NCBI GenBank assembly: GCA_001724265.1
Contig: MEDY01000173.1
Location: 1-56,794, forward strand
From: Rhizaria sp. SCN 62-66
Taxonomy: Eukaryota > Rhizaria, unplaced
Length of the DNA: 56,794 bases
Direction: 5' to 3'
Of this stretch, positions 12,231 to 20,349 are shown one piece after another (the first letter of the stretch is position 1; each line of letters opens with the position of its first letter). Below the pieces are notes generated by a model, which saw only the letters and a program-made list of their open reading frames with translations, searched no databases and had not been told where the DNA came from. The translations under genes were made by a program, and so were the position numbers.

Positions 12231-12710
12231 ATGATAGCCGCCGGTGTAGTTATCTTTCTTCTCGCCCTGCTGCACTGCTGCTTTCATGTCGCCGAAGCGC
12301 AGTTCGGTTTCCCCTTCTTCGGAGGCTTCGGTGGATTTTTTGGCGGTGGCAACGGTATGCGCCTCTCTCGTCCTGGCCAGCCCAACGGCAATAACAACCG
12401 TCCAAGCGATCCTAACACGCACGGTGGCAACATCCCGATCCCGATGATGGGCTTCAACCTCCACAATGGACGCATCGTCCCCGGTCACGCTGTCGGAATG
12501 CCACCAATCACCGCTAACACCCATAACCATCACCGTACTGCCGTTGAGAGTGTTCCTTCAGCGTATATGACCCATGTTCCAGCTGCTCCAGCACCAGTTG
12601 CAGCTTCTTCAACTGTTGTAAGCGCTCATCTTCCTCCAGTCCATCGCTCCGAGACTGAGAACACTCGTCGCCGCGGAAACGGTGAAGAACATGTGATATC
12701 TCTAGAGTAA
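12231..12710 (+). CDS. Small secreted Gly/Phe/Pro/His-rich protein
   Basis: A 159-residue protein of unknown function. Residues 1-24 form a good signal peptide: a short n-region, a hydrophobic core of Val, Ile, Leu and Ala, and an AEA cleavage site before Gln. The mature part begins with a Gly/Phe-rich stretch of aromatic residues spaced by glycines, followed by an Asn/Pro-rich section, a His/Ala/Pro-rich middle and a charged Arg/Glu tail. There is no second hydrophobic segment and the mature protein has no cysteines, which argues against a disulphide-rich peptide. It ends with TAA. Codon use is much less GC-biased than in neighbouring genes, and the gene sits alone in AT-rich DNA. A role in cell surface or extracellular matrix fits the composition but is a guess. 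Confidence 0.62.
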   Translation: MIAAGVVIFLLALLHCCFHVAEAQFGFPFFGGFGGFFGGGNGMRLSRPGQPNGNNNRPSDPNTHGGNIPIPMMGFNLHNGRIVPGHAVGMPPITANTHNHHRTAVESVPSAYMTHVPAAPAPVAASSTVVSAHLPPVHRSETENTRRRGNGEEHVISLE

Positions 12711-13368
12711 AAATACAATACCATATATTTTAATATTATATTTTTGTTTTAAATTACTTATTTTAGTATAACATTATTTTAGTAATCAATTTAATTTATC
12801 GATTAATAATTGCAATTGTAGACGCAAAAAAAACTTGAAAACATTTAATAGGGGTTTTATATAAGCTATCTTTCAAGAAAATAACTTATTGAGTCAAATA
12901 AATATCTTCCCCTCAAATATGTTCTAGAAATCAAAATAAAAAGATACATAAAAAATAAAATTTATATCTGATTATTATATCATATAAAAAATTATTACAG
13001 CTAATTATATTTATGAACAAAAAATAAAAAGAACTATATTGAAATAAAATATTATGGCATGTAAAAAATAAAATTGAATGTAATATATTTATTAATTAAT
13101 ATTCATTGTATACAGCACAATTTTTGCTATGTTTGTGACCTTACTCTTAGCTTCTGCGATTTAAGTGTGTGAATTGAGCAAGTGTGGGAGGAAAGCACGC
13201 TCTGTTTTTGCTTTGTTGGAGTTTTATCGCATTTAAAACATATATCTGCTAGTTAGAAGCCAGTATCAACATGTTTCATTTTGAAGCGCAGAGATTCATA
13301 TTAATAACGCGGACGCTGGTGACTTGAAGCGAAGTGTGACCTGACGGTTTCCATGTAAGCTTTTTTTG

Positions 13369-13397
13369 TATCAGGGCACGATATATCAGGGCACGAT
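13369..13397. repeat. Two-copy 15-base tandem repeat
   Basis: The unit TATCAGGGCACGAT(A) occurs twice back to back with period 15. There is no coding frame here. It looks like a small local duplication. Confidence 0.8.
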
Positions 13398-13542
13398 CAA
13401 ATATTTATCATAGTGGCAGTGACCGCGACAGCGACGTTGATCTCAGGGACATGGTTATCAACCATCTGAACAGGGTACGACAATGATCTATCGCAACTAT
13501 GTTTTTGAGGAAGCTTCATGTATTACTAGTATACATTTTGTA

Positions 13543-13614
13543 TAGTACATGTATATACGTACGTACATTGTACGTCGTACGTACGTATTACGTACGGATG
13601 TACAATGTTGTACT
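13543..13614. repeat. GTAC/TACGTA palindrome-rich patch
   Basis: A run of overlapping self-complementary words (GTAC, ACGTACGT, TACGTA), with GTACATTG and CAATGTTGTAC-like arms that could pair into a hairpin. It is noncoding and lies in the AT-rich spacer. Function unknown. Confidence 0.65.
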
Positions 13615-14163
13615 ACGATCAAGTAGGACGTAGAAACTTCTACAAGCACGGGAGCGATGGTCACCTGAGCCAGCAAACCGCCTGACCATGGTGAGGTGTT
13701 CCTCAGTAGGATGAATTATAACTTGATGTCTTTGATTGGCTTTGCAAAACTCTAGAGAGTGATACAAAAATTGGTTGCTCAAGTTGTAAGATATGATGTA
13801 TTAAGGCGATAAGCTTAAGCTTATAAAGCTGAACTAGTCATACATTCGCGAAAGAATGACAGAGTTCGCAATGACTACAAAAATATTACAATACATACAG
13901 TATCCAAAAAGCACTGTCATGAAGCGCACATTCTCACCGTCAACACGTGATGAGCAGGCCAACATCTAGTTATTCGGAACAAAAACCAAAGCAAAGCGAA
14001 ATCAAAGGCAGCAAGTTTTTCTTAAAAAAATAGCAACAACAAAGCACATAAAGAGTAACACAGAAACAAGCTTAGCTGCATGGATACGTGTCAATACAAC
14101 AAATAAGAAGAGCAAAGGAACAGAGCACACTAAGTGTTTTGAGTAGCGACAGATGAAACTAGT

Positions 14164-17001
14164 TTACGCGTCTTGGGGCGGCATGTACGACGGTGGATAC
14201 GCGAACGAGCGGTTCGAGGGGGACGGCGCTGGCGCCTGCGCGGGCGCCTGTGCCGGCTCGGGCGCGGCGCCGCCGTAGGGCCGGCCCTCGACCACGGGCG
14301 GCGCCGCGTACGGCGGCGGCTGCTCGGAATCGTTGCTGTCGTTATTGCCGGCGGGCGGGCCGATGTACGAGGGCGGCAGGGCGTAGTTCTGCTGCTGCTG
14401 CTGCGGCCGCGGCTGCTGCTGCGGCTGGGACTGCTGGTGGAAGCGCTGCGCACGCTGCTGGCGCACGTTCTCGGGCGCGTGGTGCGAGTTCATGTTAGTC
14501 ATCTGAACGCCTTCGTTGCCGAGGCGCGCGCCGCCGGCGCTGCCACCAGCGCCCGCCTGACCGTTTTGCGCCGCGGTGGCTGCGGCGGCGCGCGCCTCGA
14601 GTTGCGCGGCCTGGTAGGCCTTCGCGCGCTGGCGGCGCTTGTGGCGCGTGTAGAGCATACACGAAGCGCAAAGGATAATAGCGCAGGCGGCGACGACGAT
14701 GATAACAATGATGATCACGCCCGCTTCGTCGTCGTCACCGCTGTCGCCGTCGCCGCCGCCGCCGCTGTCGTCGTCAGTACCCGCGTCGGAGGTTTCGGCC
14801 ATGAGGCCCGCGCGGCCAAAGTTGAAGACGCTGGGGCAGGCCGCGCCCGAGGCGCAGAGCGGGTCGCTGAAGCCCACGCCGTAGGGCGTCACAGCCTTCT
14901 GCAGCAGTGACCCGCGCGTGAGCGCCCCCACAGTGCCCTGCGCCGCGCCGCGCTGCAGCGCCGCGGCGCCCGCGTACACGGCCAGCAGGGCCTGGTCTGC
15001 TGCAGCCACCGTCAGCGCAGGCAGCGTCACGTTCTGCCAGTCCGCCGCCGCGTCCAGCGCAGCAGCCGCCATCGAGGGCGAGAACGCGCTGGGCAGAGCG
15101 GCGGCTGCGGAAGCGGCGGAGTCGGAGGCGGAGTCAGTGACAAGCCCGTCGGCGGGCCCGACGCGCGCGAGCCCCAGCGTGGCGGCGAAGGCCTCGGCGT
15201 CGGCCAGACACGCGGCGTCGGCCACGCGCAGCGTCGCGCGCAGGTAGAAAACCCGGCCGACGCTGTAGGGCGTGAAGGCGCCGAAGGTGACGGTCAGCGC
15301 GCCGGGGCTGCCCGCGGCGTCGAAGGCCTCCTGCAGCTGCTTCGTGACGCCCGCGGCGGCTGTCGCGCGCAGCCAACGGTACGCGCCCGCGGGCTCCGCG
15401 TCGGGGGCCGCCATGGCGGCGGCGTCGATGGGCCCGTAGAAGGCCGCGGCGACCTGCGCCTGCCACGTGAGGAACACGGTCACCTCGCGGCACGCGCATG
15501 TGGGCCCCGTGAAGCCGTCCTTGCACACGCACTGCGTGCAGCCCGCGTCGGGCGCGCCGGCGTTGCGGCACTAGCCCGCCAGCGCGCACACGTCGCAGAG
15601 AGCGCCCGTCCACTGCGCGGGGCACGCGCAGGCACCGCAGAGCAAGCCGTCGGCGCCGCCCAGCGCGCGCAGCGCCCCGTTGGCGCAGACCGCGGGCGGC
15701 GCGGGGCTGAGCGCCTCGCAGGCGGTGACCAGCTCGCAGCGGGCGCCCGCGAAGCCTTCCTTGCACACGCACGTCACGGCGCCGTCCTCGGCAACGGCGC
15801 TGCTTTCGGTGCGGTCCGGCTCGCAGGCGGGCGCCGTCGCGGTCTCGCAGGCCGCGCCCGTGTAGCCCGCGTCGCATACGCACCCGCCCGCGCCGCCGTC
15901 GCAGACGCCGTGCGCGCCGCACAGCGCCAAGCCGGCCGCGGGCGCGCACCAGGGCTGCAACTTCAGCAGTTCCGTCGAGTCCGCCACGGCGCCGCCGATG
16001 CGCGCCGTGAGCGTGACCTTGGCGGCGGCGGGCAGTGACAGCGGCAACGTGACCTCGACCTCGCGCAGCACGGGGTCCACCAGCGCCAGCTGCAGTGGCG
16101 CGCCAAAGGCCAACTCCACGGTGTCCGCGCCCGCGTCCGCAGAGCCGTTGTAGGCGTTGGGCGTGATGACGCCGGCGTCGAACCCCAGCCAGACGCGCGA
16201 GCCGGTCGAGGCGGGGATGTTGAAGTCCCAGCGCAGCTTGACGCGTGCGCCGCCCGTGAGCGTGTCGGTCACAGAGTCCTAATTCACGTCGAAGGCCAAC
16301 AGGTTGCTGATCACGGGGTTCAGGCTGCACGCGTCGTCGTCGTCGTCCATGGCGGTCCCCGAGGCGGGGCTGCATGCGCAGGCCGCCGCGGCCGTGCACG
16401 CCAGCGCCGCGGGCGGCTGCAGCTCGGCGGCGCAGGCCGTGGCGGCATCGCCGGCGGGCGCGCCCGTGGCGGGGTCCACGCACGTTAGCGCGCGCGCGAA
16501 CGTCGCCGCCGCGCCGCAGGCGGCCGCGGGACTCGCGGGGGTGCCGTCAGCGGCGGCGTCGCAGGCCGCGAAGGCCGCCGTCGAGGTGCACGCGCCCAGC
16601 GTCGCCGAGCCGGGGGCCGCGGGGCAGCCCCAGGCGCCGGTGCAAGACGAGGCGCTGTAGCAGGCCACCGACGCCGCAGGCTGCGCGAAGGGGCAGTACT
16701 CGGCGTCCACGGCGGCGCTGTCCTCGGCGGACACGCAGGCGACCTCGCGCTCGCGCGTGCCAGCGCCGCACGTCGTGGAGCACGCAACGCCAGAAAGCGG
16801 CAGTGTCGCGCAGTCGACGTAGGGCGCGTCGGCGGCGGCGTCGGCCGCACGGCACATCCACGAGAAGGGGATCACGCCCGCGTCGTCCGCGGCGGAGGCG
16901 GCGGGGAGGGGTGCGAGCAGCAGCGCAAGCAGGCAGAGGGCGAGGCTAGAGAGCAACATTGACAGAGGGCGGCTCCGCGCAGAAAAGGCGTGGGGCCGCA
17001 T
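14164..17001 (-). CDS. Single-pass surface protein with TSP1/EGF-like modules and PPxY tail; two in-frame TAG codons
   Basis: A continuous frame of 946 codons, including stop, interrupted by TAG at codons 241 and 477. Order: an N-terminal signal peptide with a Leu/Ala-rich core ending in a PAASA site; a thrombospondin type 1-like segment with a CSTTCGAG motif (about 55-120); a Cys-containing stretch; a beta-rich region; several EGF-like modules (about 355-510) with CVCDAGYTG and CVCKDGFTG signatures; an acidic linker; a transmembrane helix at about 762-783 followed by a basic stop-transfer segment; and a Gln/Pro-rich tail with PPxY motifs near 876, 895 and 936. This predicts a type I membrane protein whose tail could bind WW-domain proteins such as HECT ubiquitin ligases. 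Alternative starts in frame are 17163 and 16959; 17001 gives a basic n-region before the hydrophobic core. The TAGs could be sense codons, nonsense mutations or sequence errors; the intact frame on both sides favours one gene. It ends with TAA. Confidence 0.8.
15571..15573 (-). other. In-frame TAG inside an EGF-like module (codon 477)
   Basis: The TAG lies between CALAG and CRNAG, in the middle of a Cys-rich EGF-like module whose cysteine spacing continues after it in the same frame. A Gln codon CAG would differ by one base. Confidence 0.9.
16279..16281 (-). other. In-frame TAG between TSP1-like and beta-rich regions (codon 241)
   Basis: The TAG lies between FDVN and DSVTDT. Coding-type GC-rich third positions and a sensible protein continue on both sides without a frame change. 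Confidence 0.9.
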
Positions 17002-17915
17002 CGGGGCGCGAGGAGGCAGCGGGGCGGCGACGGCGCGGGGCAGGGGCGAGATGAAGGCTGCAAGTGGCGTGGGTTTAGAGTTGCTTCGTGGTGACGAGTC
17101 TATCAGAACAGGGAAGGGAGGATTGGACAGGATAAGTGAGGATTGAGATGTTATTGGCTTCAAGAACCCGCTATTAACAGCCGTTTCTTGAAACTATGCA
17201 GTGAAACAGTCCGCAGCAAGGCCTACTGTGATCACTGTACGCCTTTGACGTTAGCTAGATATGAGTTGGTCGGTTTGAAGGACCGGTGTGAGCATATCAG
17301 CATATGACATGATAAACGGCAGGTAGAAGAGTAAAACAAATTAGTAAATCTAAAAAATTCCACACAACCCACTAAAACCCATGTTGCAGCACTCAGTCAC
17401 GTCTGAATACTCTGATACACGAATATTTATTGTGGCGTTAAAGCAGGAGAGTTAGCAACGGTACTGCGCAAAGGAGCGTCGTTGTAAGCATATTCGAGTT
17501 GTTTATTGTTGTTATACGGGCTTCTTTGCGGCGTACAAGCGGTTACAGACATAATATATTCACCCAGCAAAGCATATACTCCGTGTTTTCCACTCACCTA
17601 TTCTCAATGGCGCTTGTATCTCATGGAATCTCATCCCAAGGGAGGAAGCTCACGATTTTTGCGCGCAGCCAAGTCTGTCAAACAGAACGCGTTGCTGCAT
17701 ATGCAGAGGTATAGACACAGTTGATCATGCATTGCTTCACTTCACACACACAACATTGATTCACAGCACAATATATAGCGTAGTTCGTTTCATTTTGTTC
17801 TTCTTTTTGCGTTCTTTTTACAATTCTCTTCATTCACTTCCTGTTCTCACTAAGCTAACTAGTCCTCTTAGGTTTCTAGTTTACTTTCACATGTTCACGC
17901 CCGCCACCCGCGCGC
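17002..17915. other. Spacer between two minus-strand genes
   Basis: About 910 bases with mixed AT content. Short frames at 17499-17724 have no coding character. It should hold the promoter of the TSP1/EGF-like gene and the 3' end of the DHHC gene. No RNA gene seen. Confidence 0.5.
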
Positions 17916-18986
17916 TCACACGCGCGCGTACCCGCCCTTGTCCGCGGCGGCGGTGGTGTTGGTCGCGCCCGCGTGGTTGTCGATGTCCATCCAGGGCCCG
18001 AAGCGGTACGTGCCGGCGTCCTCGTCGGCGTTGGCGCCGTTGACCGGCAGCAGCCAGGTCAGCGGCGGGCCCATCACGTGGCGCAGGTTCAGGTACGTAG
18101 AGCCCAGGTCGAACTTGATGTTAGCGATCTCCCAGCGGCGGCGGATCGTCTCGTCGCGAGAGTTGTGCTTCTCCTTGTGCTCGATCGTAGTCATGGCGCG
18201 CGCCACCAGTGTCAGGTGGTAGATGAAGAAGTTGATCAGCACGCCCGCGAGGAAGACGGTGAGCACGTAGGCCAGGATTACGGGCAGGTCCCACTGCAGG
18301 AACAGCGACCAGGAGTGGAAGGCCTTGAACACGTTGATGAAGCGCGGCATCATGGCGCCCACGACGAAGACGAGCGTGACGCATACGTACAACAGCAGGA
18401 GCAGGAAGTACTTGTAGTTGGCGTAGCCGATGCAGTTGCTAACCCAGGGGCAGTGGTGGTCCATGCGCAGCACGCAGCGGCCGCACATGGAGCAGTGGTG
18501 CGTGCGGTCCGGCTTGAAGGTGCAGCACAGCTTGCAGTAGCGGAACTTGCCCGATTGCTGCTTGCGCTCCACCACGGGCAGCTGCCTGATCACATCGCGG
18601 TCCTCGTCCGTGATCGCCTCGGCCGGGTCCGCGATCAGCGAACGCACCACGGCGTTGTGGCGCTCCAGGATGACGAAGTCGCCCTCCTTCCAGAAGGACG
18701 TTTGCGGAATGTAGCCGGGCGAGGTCAACATGGTGCGCGCGTAGCAGGCAATAATCATGAGGAAGAGCACGTGGAACACGGCCATCAGCGCGGCCACCTC
18801 GGCGGTCGAGCCGTGCACCACGTGCGGGTCCGCGGGCGCCTCGCCGGGGGCCAGCTGCAGCCGCTGGATCTGGGGGATCATGTTGTGCGTGAGAAAGATG
18901 GTGTAGATGCCGAAGATCACGACGAAGACCAGCGCCGGGTAGATAAAGCGGCACGAGGAGCCCTTCTTGGACGCGGCCTGACACAT
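17916..18986 (-). CDS. DHHC-type protein S-palmitoyltransferase
   Basis: A 356-residue membrane enzyme that transfers palmitate from palmitoyl-CoA to cysteine side chains of proteins, probably in the Golgi or endosomal membranes. The Cys-rich domain is complete: CKLC, CSMCGRC and the catalytic DHHC at residues 176-179 followed by PWVSNCIGYANYKYF. Four hydrophobic helices are visible at about 13-33, 60-80, 205-225 and 243-268, with the Cys-rich domain between the second and third, as the family requires. A TSPGYI segment after helix 2 matches the DPG motif, TTIE after helix 4 matches TTxE, and RHVMGPPLTWLLP near the C-terminus resembles the PaCCT motif. N-terminal cysteines 2 and 12 could themselves be lipidated. 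Length and domain order are normal, without inserts. It ends with TGA. Confidence 0.93.
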   Translation of the reverse strand: MCQAASKKGSSCRFIYPALVFVVIFGIYTIFLTHNMIPQIQRLQLAPGEAPADPHVVHGSTAEVAALMAVFHVLFLMIIACYARTMLTSPGYIPQTSFWKEGDFVILERHNAVVRSLIADPAEAITDEDRDVIRQLPVVERKQQSGKFRYCKLCCTFKPDRTHHCSMCGRCVLRMDHHCPWVSNCIGYANYKYFLLLLLYVCVTLVFVVGAMMPRFINVFKAFHSWSLFLQWDLPVILAYVLTVFLAGVLINFFIYHLTLVARAMTTIEHKEKHNSRDETIRRRWEIANIKFDLGSTYLNLRHVMGPPLTWLLPVNGANADEDAGTYRFGPWMDIDNHAGATNTTAAADKGGYARV

Positions 18987-19229
18987 CGTTGCGAGCGTGA
19001 TGAAACAAGGCTCGGTGAAGCGAGGCGAAGTTAGAGTAAAGTGTGCTTGTTGCTGTTCTTAGTGTTGGCTTGAAAAGAGCAAAGTTTGTTGTAGCGTTGA
19101 TCAATCCACGACGAACTTGCTTGCTGTTATTTTGTTTACTTACTCACTCGTGAACACACGTGCTTGCTTTGAGTTTGCTTTTACTATGTAGCAAAGCAAG
19201 CAATGTGTTAAAGAGATATGAAGTTAGAG

Positions 19230-19353
19230 TTGCTGCTGCTGCTGCTGTTGTGTTGCAATGCAGTGCACAAAAGAGGCAGAGACGACGGATGCACAACAGG
19301 TGCACACGCACAGAAGCTGCGTCGGGCTAGCGAAGCTGCTGCTGCTGCTGCTG
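19230..19353. repeat. Two short CTG microsatellites
   Basis: About six CTG units at 19230-19248 and again at 19335-19353, in noncoding sequence. The same triplet is very common in the coding repeats of this genome, so these may be general slippage products or remnants of coding sequence. Confidence 0.7.
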
Positions 19354-20225
19354 TTACTGGCGAGGTTGCAACGAGCCTGAGCCGAGGAGTGGGCTGGCGG
19401 AGTGGGAGCGCGCGGCCGCTGCGGAGGAGAAAGAGAAGGAAAGAGGAGAATTGAACGGAATACAAGGGGATGAGCAAAAAGAATATTACATTTAAAAGAG
19501 TATATCTGAAGCTTGAAGCAAAAATTAGGTATATGGCCGAGATATAGTCCTGAGAGGCAGAGTGAACAGAAGCTCAGTCGAGGCCTTCGGAAGAAATCAA
19601 GAACGGCGCTGAGGAAGAGCTTAATAAGCAGTGCAAGTGCCAAAACCAGCGCACAGAGGGGCAAATGCGTAGTATAGACACATAAGCAGTGCACATAGCG
19701 TGTTGGAGGCGACTTGCACGCACAAGCAAGGGACGGAAGGGACGGGTACAGGGAGGCTAGTGTGGAGAGCTATCTTCTCAAAGAGAGAATAGGCCGGCAC
19801 CAGGCGTCCGAGAAGCGGCTCATAATAACGATTCCAGGCAACAACACCACACTGCACATCTTGACACAAAACAATATCGCGTATATTGATCTTCCTGACC
19901 CACATGACGCTCTTGACAAAGCAGACAAAGCATCCAGTTTCGATGATGAGCGGGGAGGCTGGTCGGTTCGTGAAAAATCGCCCTGCGAGCGATAGAGAGC
20001 GACGAAGTTGGTTGGAGGTGATGGGAAATATCTTCAAATGGGCTTGGGAATCGCGGGCTGCGTGGTTTAGCGTTGTGCACGCATTTCTAGGTAACGCTGT
20101 GAAGTTTGTTATTGTTTTTGTTGTTTTAGTACCTGAATTGTTGGCTATGTGCCGTGGCATGTGGGCTTTGTTTTGCTGATCTTTCGGCCGCGTGCAGCCA
20201 CCAACTGGTCCCGAGTCTCCGAGCC

Positions 20226-20349
20226 GCTCTGCGCCCTCCGTCCCGTCCCGTTTCTCACCCTCGTCTTTCGCCCCCTCTTGCCCCGCGCCTTTTGCAGCCT
20301 TTTAGCACACTTTCACTAAGCGTTTCCCTCGCTAGGTGTCCCGTGCGCG
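20226..20349 (+). promoter_or_regulatory. Pyrimidine-rich leader of the giant gene
   Basis: The last about 125 bases before the ATG at 20350 are dominated by C and T on the plus strand. A similar stretch precedes the eIF5 start, suggesting a shared promoter or 5' leader style. The exact transcription start cannot be seen. Confidence 0.4.

Larger units (their letters stand above)
12711..14163. other. Long AT-rich spacer with short repeats
   Basis: About 1.45 kb without a convincing gene. Bases 12711-13100 are extremely AT-rich with many A and T runs. The rest holds a 15-base tandem repeat near 13369, a palindromic GTAC-rich patch near 13543-13614 and only short open frames. It must contain the 3' ends of two convergent transcripts: the secreted-protein gene and the TSP1/EGF-like gene. 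Confidence 0.6.
18987..20349. promoter_or_regulatory. Divergent spacer between DHHC and giant ATPase genes
   Basis: About 1.36 kb between divergent starts; promoters of both genes should lie here. It holds two CTG microsatellites (19230-19248 and 19335-19353) and, close to the giant gene, a pyrimidine-rich leader. Open frames at 19621-20160 (minus) and 19714-19995 (plus) overlap each other, lack the GC-rich third-position bias of local genes and resemble nothing I know, so they are not called. Confidence 0.5.

Noticed and set aside
13588-13782. A 64-codon frame in the AT-rich spacer
   Set aside because: Short, no coding bias, and overlapping the palindromic patch.
15571-16281. Explaining the two TAGs by tiny in-frame introns ending in TAG
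   Set aside because: Both would need very short GC-rich introns without GTACGT-type donors, unlike every intron seen here (113-217 bases, AT-rich).
19621-20160. A 179-codon minus-strand frame in the DHHC/giant-gene spacer
   Set aside because: It lacks the third-position GC bias of local genes, overlaps a plus-strand frame and has no recognisable feature. It is kept as noncoding unless transcripts show otherwise.
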